Shown here: positions 25,301-33,289 of the stretch, in pieces
Layout of the letters: every line of letters begins with the position of its first letter
Numbering within the stretch: the first letter of the stretch is position 1
Origin: Flavobacterium croceum DSM 17960
Lineage (GTDB): Bacteria; Bacteroidota; Bacteroidia; Flavobacteriales; Flavobacteriaceae
DNA length: 64,000 nt
Assembly (NCBI RefSeq): GCF_002917885.1
Contig: NZ_PQNY01000003.1
Location: forward strand, 1 to 64,000
Direction: 5' to 3'
The notes under the pieces: model-generated
Databases searched by the model: none
What the model saw: only the letters and a program-made list of their open reading frames with translations
Told to the model about the DNA's origin: nothing
Made by a program: the position numbers and the translations under genes

Positions 25301-26469
25301 ATTGTTCCTCCATTAATAGGTGCAGGACCAGAGGCACAACCTCCTTCAGTTTGATAACAATTATCTAATGCACCCCCTGTCCAACCACACCATTGTGTAT
25401 GATTTGAACCTAAATTATGTCCTGCTTCATGTGCAATCACATTTACATTCCAAGAATAATTTGGAAAAATAGAATAATCATAATTCATTGAACAGTAATT
25501 TCTTCTAATGTCACAAGTATTACCTGAAATAAGCCATGCCAAGCCACCGTTACCATTAACTCCTAATAATGTTCCTATTGTTCCCTGCAAGACTCCCGAA
25601 TTTGTTTGTGTAAAACTATTTAATGCTGTAGTTGTATTTGTTTCATTATAATTTGTAGGTATAGTGTAGATTTTTAAATATGAAATTCTAATTGTCATTA
25701 AATCTAAAGCATATATCTGTTGAACAGAATTAAATATATTGGTTATATTACTAATAGTTTGGCTTGTTCCACCCCATAAATCACATAAAGTATTATTAAC
25801 TTCAAAATGCACAGTAACACATTTAGGAATAGTAGTTTGTTGATTACTATTTTTATTATGTTCGGGTAATTGCATATCAATATCATCTGTTCCGCAAGAA
25901 AACTCGGGTAAACTTAATGATACATTGTTTTTTTCGTAAAGTATATATTCTGTTTCAGAATCTTTGTCTTTTTTAGGTCCAATGGTATATTCTTTATTGC
26001 CAATAGAAATTATTCCTCTCAAAGAATTGTTTATTAGAGTTATCGTTACAAATGTGTTTTCATTATGTTCATTCTCAACAATTCCCGAATAAGCAACATA
26101 AGATGGCATTTCTTGTGTTATTGCTCCTTTTTCGGTTTGTAGGACTAATTTAAAATCATCATGCAATATTTGTCTCTTTTTTAAAGCAATAGTTTTATGT
26201 TCTGTTTCAGAAAAAGGAATTTCAAGTGAAATAAATTTGTCTGATTTTATAATTAATTCGTTTATTTTATTTTTGTCTAAATTTAAAGATAGGTATTTGT
26301 TTTTACCATCATTAATTTGTTTTGGAAACGTAGCTATTTTGATAGGTTCTTTCTTGAACTCACCCATTTCAATATGATGGTTTAATTCTTGCTCAAGTAT
26401 AGTTTCCTTTTTTTGAGCAAAATTTAATTGAGCAAAAAGGAAAGCTATTAGTAGTAATTTTGTTTTCAT
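22366..26469 (-). CDS. Secreted reprolysin-like metzincin protease with multidomain tail and T9SS sorting domain
   Basis: The 1367-aa product has a signal peptide (MKTKLLLIAFLFAQLNFAQ). A propeptide-like region covers about 20-210. The metzincin core contains HEAGHNLGSNH at 347-357, with three zinc His residues and catalytic Glu, and Met-turn IMSYCH near 391. This resembles M12B-type enzymes. Many Cys in the core suggest disulphides. Then come an Fn3-like domain (440-510), an Ig-like domain (515-600), a PKD domain (WEFGDTTTSTVLNPTKTYS) and a LamG-like domain (about 690-880). Two Ig-like repeats sharing CSGATV-NL follow, then another Fn3 and a jelly-roll-like segment. A type A T9SS tail (IKIYPNPTDNILFVDATNKE to KKTVKVIKK) closes the protein. 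It is expected to degrade extracellular protein. It follows the coiled-coil gene by 25 bp, probably in one transcript. Confidence 0.92.
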   Translation of the reverse strand: MKTKLLLIAFLFAQLNFAQKKETILEQELNHHIEMGEFKKEPIKIATFPKQINDGKNKYLSLNLDKNKINELIIKSDKFISLEIPFSETEHKTIALKKRQILHDDFKLVLQTEKGAITQEMPSYVAYSGIVENEHNENTFVTITLINNSLRGIISIGNKEYTIGPKKDKDSETEYILYEKNNVSLSLPEFSCGTDDIDMQLPEHNKNSNQQTTIPKCVTVHFEVNNTLCDLWGGTSQTISNITNIFNSVQQIYALDLMTIRISYLKIYTIPTNYNETNTTTALNSFTQTNSGVLQGTIGTLLGVNGNGGLAWLISGNTCDIRRNYCSMNYDYSIFPNYSWNVNVIAHEAGHNLGSNHTQWCGWTGGALDNCYQTEGGCASGPAPINGGTIMSYCHLTGSGINFNNGFGVQPRTVITNTVNNSTCFTSCETAQTCEDNVVSNVQVVDNGSNYTITWSSSYPVKIYRRENISNSFTLLSTVSSNSYIADYINDCNIEKTEFKIVSICPNGDSKPTVIVVSPRGKTPKLSQTETNLCTNYQNDTRTLSLQNSSSYNSFQWKLNGNSITGATNATYLANQLGVYSCIVTNNSGCSFFTDEISLTQDNPISSFTYTKNGLSVNFTNNSSCSNNRTWEFGDTTTSTVLNPTKTYSNSAIYTVCINNTNLAGTTQECKQIPIFNSWTEEMEGTNNGINTNTTYQTGLCSQAIKFTRNSVSNYLQNSFVQYDFNNFIPKQGTIELLLYVTGGYYNGSSTISSTSAKIFSIGNSAGSNGNTDLNVSSNGQISGYRYNSLTNSSQIFNTSTTPFSFNEWNVVSISYGSQGTKIAVNGVVYYNNVNMNYEMNNATFNLGQIKYSPGISFIGFEGLVDKVRFSYTQNDFQLAIPSAPTATASQTFCSGATVANLSANGTNLTWYANPTVGNPLASNFVLVSGNYFVSQTINGCESSRTPVAVTITTTNPPSTNTSQILCSGATVSNLFPYSNSIRWYNSATGGSALSASTVVNNGIYYVSQLLNGCESSRVAVNVTVSNITNPTVDTAYTSDAYSITYSWQGNSSSYDLRYNELGTTNYVFINGVSTNSYTVTGLLPCKKYVMSVRANCGGTNYSNYFGRTFETKNNDNSFASVPYLQDFNIAQSTSSNSFCTIQWKQISGYSGILNDIYPNGNLNLNCNPTVGSANDVVLSRGIILTAGTTYNISYKYSNTEQNAVPVSLNFTVGTDENVNNHTILKAHSPSNNTGISYNTNYITESILFTPTVSAPHFFAFNSLSGYTSGYLHFDDFSVSTSLNNENFQNFDNIKIYPNPTDNILFVDATNKEINKIEMFDLQGKLLKTIIENKDKYQINLQNLPSAVYLLQIQTDKGKKTVKVIKK

Positions 26470-26494
26470 AAAAATTTATTTATAATGAATTAAT

Positions 26495-28372
26495 TTAAAA
26501 ATTATATCTTGTTGCTGAATATTTTCCCCTAAGAAAATCTATAATTATTTTTCTGATTTCATTTTTCTCATTGGTCGCACTTGTATAATTGTGGCTATAA
26601 TTACCAAATGAAATGATATAGTATTCATAATATCCATCATCGTCAGACATTCCCTTATCCTCAATATACAGGTTTCCTTGCAATATATATTCATTGTCCA
26701 TATACAAGGATACTCGATACTCTTTGGAACTGTCTGAAAGTTGATATTCGCCTGTATTTTCATTAATATAGCTATTGTCTTTGTCTAATCGTTCAATTGT
26801 ATATGACCATAATCCTTTGGAATAATCTTTTTGGGTATATGCCGATTTATCTGATTGAGATGGTTTCCCGTGGTTTTTTATCATAGTTTCAAATTCCACC
26901 AACTGCTTGTAAAAATCGGTTTTATATATAATTTGGTCATAATTTTCATAAACAATGTCATATTGACTGTCAAATTCGTCCCGTATTTTTTTGCAATTAT
27001 CTAAATCAAAACTCGCAATAGAATTAAACTGATTATTGTAGATGTTAGTCCTCAACAGGTTAGACTTTTCGAAATCAGCTAAGCTTTTCTTTAATTCGGC
27101 AATCCTATTGTCGTGGATGGATATAAAAGATTGGATTTCAGTTTTTATATTTTTGAATGAAGGTTTTAAAAGGTAAGATTTATATAACGGTATATTTATT
27201 TCTAAATTTTTCAACCTCTTCTTTAAGTCATTGATATTGGACAACGTATATTCAGCCCTCTTTCCGTTATTTGAAAATGCTTTTCTGAAATTATAAATCC
27301 AATCTAGCTTGTTATACTCTTCAGCAACTTTTTCATAATCATTATACAACACATCATATTTATCGATATTTTTATTATATTCCTTAATCCGTTCAGAATA
27401 CAGTTTTTTGTTTAAAAGATATATAGGTTGCGATAGTTCTGTTATGTCGTTTTTTAATTTTTCTTTCAATGTTTCCATTTTTCTCTTCAATTCGATGTTT
27501 TTACTTTTCAACAAAACGCTATTATTGTTCAAGGCAGAATATTCCAATATGATTTTTTGATTTTTAAACAGCTTTATCCATACATTGTCAGCCAATTTTT
27601 TCAGACTGTCCAATTTTGTTGTCCTTTTGTCGATTTTTAATATGAGCGTATCGATAGACAAATTCAAATTTTTAATCTTCGGTAAGTATCTATCCGAAAA
27701 TTCGGTGCAAGATGTTTTGATAAATGTATTAGTTTTTAGCGGATAAATGCTTTTGAATGGCATGACTGCTTCAAGCTCAACTCTTCTTGCCTTATCGAGG
27801 TCATCATAAAAATCTAATGTTCTTAACCTTTTGATATGGTCAATAATCTCGTTGCTGATTTCTACCAATTTATTTTCTTCATTTAGTTCTTTGTAGGATT
27901 CTACTATTTTATCGTAATACTGTTCAAATTCTCCCTCCTCCTCATTTGTGATTTTAATAATTTTTCCATCGGGTAATTTTTTTATAATTGAATACTGAAT
28001 TCCTTTTTTTTCATTCATCTCATTAAGATATATACTCTTTTCGAAACACCTTAGCGCATTGGAAAAGTCCGTTAATTTATTTGTATTGGATAAAGAATCT
28101 ATATAGAACCGAGCATAAATAATGCGGTCATAAATTATAAAAGAGTAAATAATTTTTTCTTTTTGCCCCGCAGGCAATTTGATATTTTTAGATAATTCTT
28201 TTAGAGCAGTATTATAAAATCTATTTTCACTTTCATCCAGGTTTATAATTTTACCGTTTATTTTTGTACTGTTTGAATATTTTTTTCCGCAAACTTCAAA
28301 ATTTGGATTCATTTGGCCCATAGAAATTTGCAAAAAAAACAGCACCGTATAAAGTATAAATTTTGTTTTCAT
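26495..28372 (-). CDS. Secreted coiled-coil protein of unknown function
   Basis: The start at 28372 gives 625 aa with signal peptide MKTKFILYTVLFFLQISMGQ. A start at 28423 would place 17 residues before it. Residues about 75-200 are helical and could be TPR-like (NALRCFEKSIYLNEMNEKKG). Residues about 240-500 are long charged helices with coiled-coil character, such as LKSKNIELKRKMETLKEKLK. The C-terminal 110 residues are strand-like: YRVSLYMDNEYILQGNLYIE, then YYEYYIISFGNYSHNYTSAT. No T9SS tail or lipobox is seen, so it may stay in the periplasm. I recognise no family. The 25-bp spacing to the metzincin gene and the shared MKTK.. signal suggest a joint role, which is inference. Confidence 0.75.
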   Translation of the reverse strand: MKTKFILYTVLFFLQISMGQMNPNFEVCGKKYSNSTKINGKIINLDESENRFYNTALKELSKNIKLPAGQKEKIIYSFIIYDRIIYARFYIDSLSNTNKLTDFSNALRCFEKSIYLNEMNEKKGIQYSIIKKLPDGKIIKITNEEEGEFEQYYDKIVESYKELNEENKLVEISNEIIDHIKRLRTLDFYDDLDKARRVELEAVMPFKSIYPLKTNTFIKTSCTEFSDRYLPKIKNLNLSIDTLILKIDKRTTKLDSLKKLADNVWIKLFKNQKIILEYSALNNNSVLLKSKNIELKRKMETLKEKLKNDITELSQPIYLLNKKLYSERIKEYNKNIDKYDVLYNDYEKVAEEYNKLDWIYNFRKAFSNNGKRAEYTLSNINDLKKRLKNLEINIPLYKSYLLKPSFKNIKTEIQSFISIHDNRIAELKKSLADFEKSNLLRTNIYNNQFNSIASFDLDNCKKIRDEFDSQYDIVYENYDQIIYKTDFYKQLVEFETMIKNHGKPSQSDKSAYTQKDYSKGLWSYTIERLDKDNSYINENTGEYQLSDSSKEYRVSLYMDNEYILQGNLYIEDKGMSDDDGYYEYYIISFGNYSHNYTSATNEKNEIRKIIIDFLRGKYSATRYNF

Positions 28373-28406
28373 TTCTTGAAATTTATTTAACAATTTTACA
28401 ACAAAA

Positions 28407-28429
28407 AACCACTTGTTTTTCAAGTGGTT
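28407..28429 (-). terminator. Intrinsic terminator of the two-component operon
   Basis: AACCACTTG (28407-28415) pairs with CAAGTGGTT (28421-28429) around TTTTT. On the minus strand a T-tract follows the stem. It lies between the LytTR gene and the coiled-coil gene, so those belong to separate transcripts. Confidence 0.85.
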
Positions 28430-28499
28430 AATGGTTTTGAGTATAAAGGTAGTTTTAGAATGTGAACACGAATTTTTGCTATGCGAACTGGGAAATTAA

Positions 28500-29276
28500 T
28501 TAAACCGTTTTGTAAATAAAAAGTGCATTTTTGACTAACTCTATATAGCTTTCTCCTATTGGAATAATAGTTTCGGTTGCTTTTAGTTTTAATTGTTCTT
28601 CTATTTTTGTATGAGCATCTATGCTAACTTCTATAACTCCTGTTTTGGTGTTTAGGGTAATTTGTTTTTGAGTAGTGTTTACTTTTTCTATGTAAATTGT
28701 ATTGACCAAATAGCTTTTATGCGTTCGTAAAAATGTATTTGGTAAGAGATTTTCTAATTCTTTTAAGGTTTTTGAGACCGTGTTTTTTTTACCAAATTTT
28801 AAGTGAATATCGCAATAATTACTTTGTGCTTCTATGTAAATAATGTCTTCATAATGCATTAAAGTATGTCCGTTTTTGTCTTTTATCACTAAATGATTGC
28901 GTTGCTCGGCTTGTGCTTTTTCAAATTTAGTAAGTGCTTTTTGCAATTCGTCATTATCTATGGGTTTTGAAAGAAAATATAACACATCATTATTTACCGC
29001 TTGTTTGGCATAATGGTCGTGAGCTGTTGTCATGATGATAAATGGCAATGTATTGTAAAATAAACGAAGTTCATTAATTAAATCAAAACCAATTTCTTGT
29101 CCCAATTCTACATCCAAAAAAATAAGATTGGGTTTTTGTTTTAAGCACAGTGAAAGCCCTTCTTTTATGTTTTCGGCTGTTCCTTTAAATACTAAATTGG
29201 TATGCGGTTCTAATGCAATTTGCAAATTTTCTAAAGCTCCTTTTTGGTCTTCTATGATGATGTAGTTATGATTCAT
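28500..29276 (-). CDS. LytTR family response regulator
   Basis: The 258-aa product has an N-terminal receiver domain with the phospho-acceptor D55 in LIFLDVELG and the conserved Lys K104 in FLSKP. The acidic pocket is near residues 10 (IIIEDQ). A LytTR DNA-binding domain follows at about 130-225 (IIYIEAQSNYCDIHLKFGKK, then FLRTHKSYLVN). The last 30 residues (ETIIPIGESYIELVKNALFI) are typical of Bacteroidetes members. The gene begins 3 bp after the histidine kinase gene stop, so the two are one operon and surely partners. Target genes are unknown; the secreted-protease operon next door is one candidate. Confidence 0.93.
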   Translation of the reverse strand: MNHNYIIIEDQKGALENLQIALEPHTNLVFKGTAENIKEGLSLCLKQKPNLIFLDVELGQEIGFDLINELRLFYNTLPFIIMTTAHDHYAKQAVNNDVLYFLSKPIDNDELQKALTKFEKAQAEQRNHLVIKDKNGHTLMHYEDIIYIEAQSNYCDIHLKFGKKNTVSKTLKELENLLPNTFLRTHKSYLVNTIYIEKVNTTQKQITLNTKTGVIEVSIDAHTKIEEQLKLKATETIIPIGESYIELVKNALFIYKTV

Positions 29277-29279
29277 AGC

Positions 29280-31298
29280 TTATGAATATTTATAATCTTT
29301 TGGAATATAGATTTCTACTTTTGTTCCGTTTTCTTTATCGATAATATTGAAACTTGCTTTTTGTGTATTGGTCTTGTTTAAGGTTTCAAAAAGATTGATA
29401 TACGTGCTTGTGCCAATACCACTATCTAACGAAATGGCTTGTTGTCTTCCTATTCCTGTATCGTCAATTTCAATAAAAATAGTATTTTCTTTTTCTAATA
29501 AATTGACCTTTATTTCGCCACCTTCTTTTTTGTTTTTGATGCCGTGTTTTATTGAATTTTCTACTAAATTTTTTAGTAATAATCTCGGAATTTGTTTATT
29601 TGTTTCAACCGTATTATGAATAGTATACTGTAATCGAACTGGTAAAACAGTTTTTTCTAATGATAAATAATCTTCAATTTGTTGTAATTGATTTTCAATG
29701 CTGTCTGTTACGGAATTACTGCTTAAACTTGCTCTTGTAATGTTGAGCAATTTGGTCATTTTGTTATAAGCCTCAGGTGCATTTCGTTGTATTTCGGGAG
29801 AAATATTGGCTAATATGTTTTTTATCTCGTGCGGGTTGAGTTGTTTGTTAAGATTCTCTAACTGCATGGCATTGAGGTTTTGTTGCAAACCGAGAAGTGT
29901 GTTTTGTGTTTGTAGTTGGTTTTGTTTTTGTTTGGTTCTATACAACCAAAAAGCACCTCCCGAAAGTAATACCAAACCAGCAATGCCTCCCAAAGCCATA
30001 TTGCGGTTGGCTTTTTCATTTTGTAATAACAGTTGCTGTTCTTTTATTTTGGCTTCTTTTTCTGCAGTGCGGTATTTGGTATCGTAACTATATAATAATT
30101 CTAAATTATTTTTTTTATATTTTATACTAATTAATGAGTCTGAATAATTAGAATAATCAAACAAATAACTATTGTGATATAATTTTGCTAAAATTTTTAT
30201 GTACCATCTATTATTCTCTAAAAACTGTTCATTTAACTTGTTTTCTTTCGTTATAAAAAGACTTTTTTCAATATATTCTTTAGCTTTAATATATTTTTTT
30301 AAATTGTAATAATAAACTCCGTAATTTCGATAATACATTGCTAAAGTTTCATTTCTATCGTTAAAAGAATCTACGTTAATATTTCTTAATATAAAATATG
30401 ATAAATTATTTTCTTTCTTGAGAAGATAAATACTTGATTTATTAAGATTAAAAAAATTGATATAGTATTGATCTTTTAGTATTTTAGAAATATTTAAACC
30501 TTTTTCAAAAAAATATAATGCAGAGTCATTTTTCTTTTGGTTTTCATACATATTTCCTAAACCATTATAAGCTATTATTTTACTCAATAAATTATCACTA
30601 ATTACGCTAATTGATTTTAAAAAATATTCTTTTGAAAGTTTATCATTTCCTAAAGATTGATATAAAACTCCAATATTAGATAAAACCAAACTAGTTTGCG
30701 TTTTATTTTTTGCTTTTTTATAATACTCTAAGGATTTAAAAAAACAAACTAATGCTTTATTAAAGTCATTTTGACCTTGATATAATGCAGCTAGATTATT
30801 GTTAATCCCAGCTATAATTTCATAATTGTTACTTTTTTTTAAAAAAAGTTCTGCTTTTTTATAAAAAAAAACTACACTATCATTATGATTCTTAGTATAC
30901 GATAGGTTACCTATTGAAAAATATGATTTTCCTATTAACTCATTATTCTTTATTTTGATTGAGATATTTAATGCTTTTTTTCTGTAAAACTCTGATAATT
31001 TAAAATTTTCTTTTCTTTCAAAATAAATTCCATAATTTAAATATGAATTAATTAACCCTTTACTATATTTTAATAGTTTTGCAACTTTATTTGCTTTATT
31101 TGCGAAATAATAAACACTATCCCAATTTACTGCCCAATATTTTTTTGCGATTTCGTTATTTGCGTCTGCATATTGATAAGTATTTTTTTTATATAATTTC
31201 AATTCCCTCTTCAAACTATCAATCACTTTACTTTCTTGCGAAAAAGAAAAAACAGAACAAAATATAAAGACAAATACAACAATTTTTTTAGTCATCAT
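29280..31298 (-). CDS. TPR-containing sensor histidine kinase (LytS/HisKA_3-like group)
   Basis: The 672-aa product has a signal peptide-like start (KKIVVFVFIFCSVFSFSQ). About 380 residues of TPR repeats follow, for example NNLAALYQGQNDFNKALVCF and SNIGVLYQSLGNDKLSKEYF. One membrane helix lies near 430-455 (MALGGIAGLVLLSGGAFWLY), then a coiled-coil linker. The kinase core has an H-box (LNPHEIKNILANI), an N-box (LLLKNLVENSIKHGI) and a G-box (IEIDDTGIGRQQA). The sensor part lies outside the inner membrane. The H-box reads NPHEIKN instead of the usual NPHFIFN of LytS-type kinases. It partners the LytTR regulator 3 bp downstream. Confidence 0.92.
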   Translation of the reverse strand: MMTKKIVVFVFIFCSVFSFSQESKVIDSLKRELKLYKKNTYQYADANNEIAKKYWAVNWDSVYYFANKANKVAKLLKYSKGLINSYLNYGIYFERKENFKLSEFYRKKALNISIKIKNNELIGKSYFSIGNLSYTKNHNDSVVFFYKKAELFLKKSNNYEIIAGINNNLAALYQGQNDFNKALVCFFKSLEYYKKAKNKTQTSLVLSNIGVLYQSLGNDKLSKEYFLKSISVISDNLLSKIIAYNGLGNMYENQKKNDSALYFFEKGLNISKILKDQYYINFFNLNKSSIYLLKKENNLSYFILRNINVDSFNDRNETLAMYYRNYGVYYYNLKKYIKAKEYIEKSLFITKENKLNEQFLENNRWYIKILAKLYHNSYLFDYSNYSDSLISIKYKKNNLELLYSYDTKYRTAEKEAKIKEQQLLLQNEKANRNMALGGIAGLVLLSGGAFWLYRTKQKQNQLQTQNTLLGLQQNLNAMQLENLNKQLNPHEIKNILANISPEIQRNAPEAYNKMTKLLNITRASLSSNSVTDSIENQLQQIEDYLSLEKTVLPVRLQYTIHNTVETNKQIPRLLLKNLVENSIKHGIKNKKEGGEIKVNLLEKENTIFIEIDDTGIGRQQAISLDSGIGTSTYINLFETLNKTNTQKASFNIIDKENGTKVEIYIPKDYKYS

Positions 31299-31361
31299 TT
31301 AAAATTTTGAGTGAAACGGTTATTTTTTTATGTCAATAGTGATTTAATGCTATATGCAAAT

Positions 31362-31369
31362 CAAATATA
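31362..31369 (-). promoter_or_regulatory. Bacteroidetes -7 promoter element of the kinase operon
   Basis: The minus strand reads TATATTTG, a full TAnnTTTG match, about 63 bp upstream of the histidine kinase ATG at 31298. Confidence 0.45.
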
Positions 31370-31474
31370 AAAAAAATCAAAGCAAACTTAGTGTAAGATA
31401 CTAATTTTTATATCCTTAGACAGTTATAATAGTTCTTTACTAATCACCCACTTTTAAATACCATATATTAATAA

Positions 31475-31482
31475 TATCTTTG
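31475..31482 (+). promoter_or_regulatory. Bacteroidetes -7 promoter element
   Basis: TATCTTTG matches TAnnTTTG and is followed by a leader of about 45 bases before the ATG of the cystathionine beta-synthase-like gene at 31533. Confidence 0.5.
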
Positions 31483-31532
31483 CACCCACATTAATTTTTA
31501 GCTTATAAACAAATAAAGCTCGTATAATAAAT

Positions 31533-32894
31533 ATGAATTACGCAAAAAATATACTAGAAACAATAGGAAATACGCCTTTGGTAAAATTAAACAAAATCAC
31601 TTCGGAGATTGAAGCTACAGTGCTAGCAAAATTAGAAACATTCAATCCAGGTAATTCGGCAAAAGACAGAATGGCTGTAAAAATGATTGAAGATGCCGAA
31701 GTCGATGGAAGATTACAACCTGGAGGTACTATTATTGAAGGAACATCGGGCAATACCGGTATGGGACTTGCACTAGGAGCTATCATTAAAGGGTACAAAC
31801 TTATTTGTGTAATTACCGATAAGCAATCTAAAGAAAAAATGGATATTCTAAGAGCTGTTGGAGCAAAAGTGGTTGTATGCCCCACAGATGTAGAACCCAC
31901 AGATCCACGTTCTTACTATTCGGTATCGAAAAGACTTTCTACCGAAATTCCAAATTCTTGGTACGTTAATCAATACGACAACCCAAGTAATGCGCAAGCT
32001 CATTACGAACAAACAGGACCTGAAATTTGGGAACAAACTCAAGGTAAAATTACCCACTTTTTAGTAGGTGTTGGTACAGGTGGTACTATATCTGGTATTG
32101 CAAAATATTTGAAAGAGAAAAACCCAAATATTAAAATATGGGGGATAGATACTTATGGCTCTGTATTTAAAAAATATCATGAAACAGGAATATTTGATGA
32201 AAACGAAATCTATTCTTATATAACAGAAGGTATTGGCGAAGATATTTTACCTAAAAATGTAGACTTTTCGTTGATAGATGGCTTTACAAAAGTTACCGAC
32301 AAAGATGCTGCTGTATATACTAGAAAACTAGCCTTAGAAGAAGGTATTTTTGTAGGAAACTCTTCTGGAGCTGCTGTAAAAGGTGTTTTACAATTAAAAC
32401 ATCATTTTAAACCAGAAGATGTAGTGGTTGTACTTTTTCATGATTCGGGAAGTAGATATGTAGGGAAAATTTTTAATGATGATTGGATGCGCGAAAGAGG
32501 TTTTCTAGAAGACGATGTTACAAAAGCTATTGATTTAATTAAAGATCATGTAGATAAACCTTTGGTTTTTGTTCGTACCGAAGAATTAGTATCGCACGCT
32601 ATAGAGCGTATGCGCAAATACAAAATCTCTCAAATTCCTGTTATAGATATTACAGGCTTTGTAGGTTCGCTAGATGAGACCGACTTGTTTCAAAGCTATA
32701 TTGAAAACAAAGATGTAGCCGATAAACCTATACGAGAAGTAATGGGTAAACCCTACCCTATTGTAAAAGAAAACACGCCAATAGACGAAGTTTCAAAATT
32801 GATAACCAAAGATAATCAGGCAGTATTGGTTGAACTCGAAAATGGAAAACATCATATTATTACCAAATACGATATCATTGGTTCGATAAAGTAA
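31533..32894 (+). CDS. Cystathionine beta-synthase-like PLP enzyme with CBS domain pair
   Basis: The 453-aa product has the fold-type II PLP domain of the cysteine synthase/cystathionine beta-synthase family: TIGNTPLVKLNK at the start, the PLP Lys K44 in NPGNSAKDRMAV, SGNTGMGLAL near 70, and the phosphate loop GVGTGGTISGIAKYLKE. Residues about 335-453 form two CBS domains (MRKYKISQIPVIDITGFVGS; IREVMGKPYPIVKENTPIDE). The arrangement is that of cystathionine beta-synthase without the heme-binding N-terminus. It probably makes cystathionine or cysteine from serine or O-acetylserine. The choice between the two cannot be made from sequence. The CBS pair suggests nucleotide or S-adenosylmethionine control, as in the known family. 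Confidence 0.9.
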   Translation: MNYAKNILETIGNTPLVKLNKITSEIEATVLAKLETFNPGNSAKDRMAVKMIEDAEVDGRLQPGGTIIEGTSGNTGMGLALGAIIKGYKLICVITDKQSKEKMDILRAVGAKVVVCPTDVEPTDPRSYYSVSKRLSTEIPNSWYVNQYDNPSNAQAHYEQTGPEIWEQTQGKITHFLVGVGTGGTISGIAKYLKEKNPNIKIWGIDTYGSVFKKYHETGIFDENEIYSYITEGIGEDILPKNVDFSLIDGFTKVTDKDAAVYTRKLALEEGIFVGNSSGAAVKGVLQLKHHFKPEDVVVVLFHDSGSRYVGKIFNDDWMRERGFLEDDVTKAIDLIKDHVDKPLVFVRTEELVSHAIERMRKYKISQIPVIDITGFVGSLDETDLFQSYIENKDVADKPIREVMGKPYPIVKENTPIDEVSKLITKDNQAVLVELENGKHHIITKYDIIGSIK

Positions 32895-32902
32895 AAACAT
32901 TA

Positions 32903-32931
32903 AAATCCTAATAGAGCATCTGTTAGGATTT
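32903..32931. terminator. Intrinsic terminator between convergent genes
   Basis: AAATCCTAA (32903-32911) pairs with TTAGGATTT (32923-32931), followed by TTTCTTT. It ends the CBS-like gene and overlaps the stop codon of the leftward gene at 32923. Confidence 0.8.
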
Positions 32932-33261
32932 TTTCTTTAAAAATTTTAGAAAAGACCACTTTTTCCGCTTTTTTAGGTACAAAAAATCGCTCTCATACCG
33001 ATAGGCTTCACGTTCAAAACAAATATTATAATAAGCCTCTCTCCTATTTTTATATTGAACCAAACGAATTAGAAATTCTAATACATACCACACGTAAAAA
33101 GGCAGAATAAGCAATTCTAATTGTTGCTGTAAATGAATACGTTCATGCGTAATAAAAACAAGATTATCTTTATCTTGTTTATTACTTAAAAACACAAAAG
33201 GATATATAGTAATACCTCTAAAACCTTTGGGTGTTAAATATTTAAAAACAATTAAAATCAT
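32923..33261 (-). CDS. Small membrane protein with HExxH...EREAY motif
   Basis: The ATG at 33261 gives 112 aa; the longer frame needs a TTG start at 33270. HERIH lies at residues 39-43 and EREAY at 83-87. A hydrophobic stretch near 49-67 (ELLILPFYVWYVLEFLIRL) separates them. This order (HExxH, membrane-like helix, then ExEA) is that of the zinc site of gluzincin membrane peptidases of the M48/M56 type, reduced to a minimal core. The C-terminus is strongly basic. Homologues of this size are known to me only as conserved flavobacterial hypothetical proteins, so peptidase activity is inferred. The gene is divergent from the DUF5522 gene with only 28 bp between the start codons. Confidence 0.65.
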   Translation of the reverse strand: MILIVFKYLTPKGFRGITIYPFVFLSNKQDKDNLVFITHERIHLQQQLELLILPFYVWYVLEFLIRLVQYKNRREAYYNICFEREAYRYESDFLYLKKRKKWSFLKFLKKKS

Positions 33262-33276
33262 ATACTGCAAAGTTGT

Positions 33277-33284
33277 TAATTTTG
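33277..33284 (+). promoter_or_regulatory. -7 promoter element five bases from an ATG
   Basis: TAATTTTG matches TAnnTTTG. Only five bases separate it from the ATG at 33290, so transcription would begin at or very near the start codon, giving a leaderless message. Confidence 0.45.
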
Positions 33285-33289
33285 CTATT

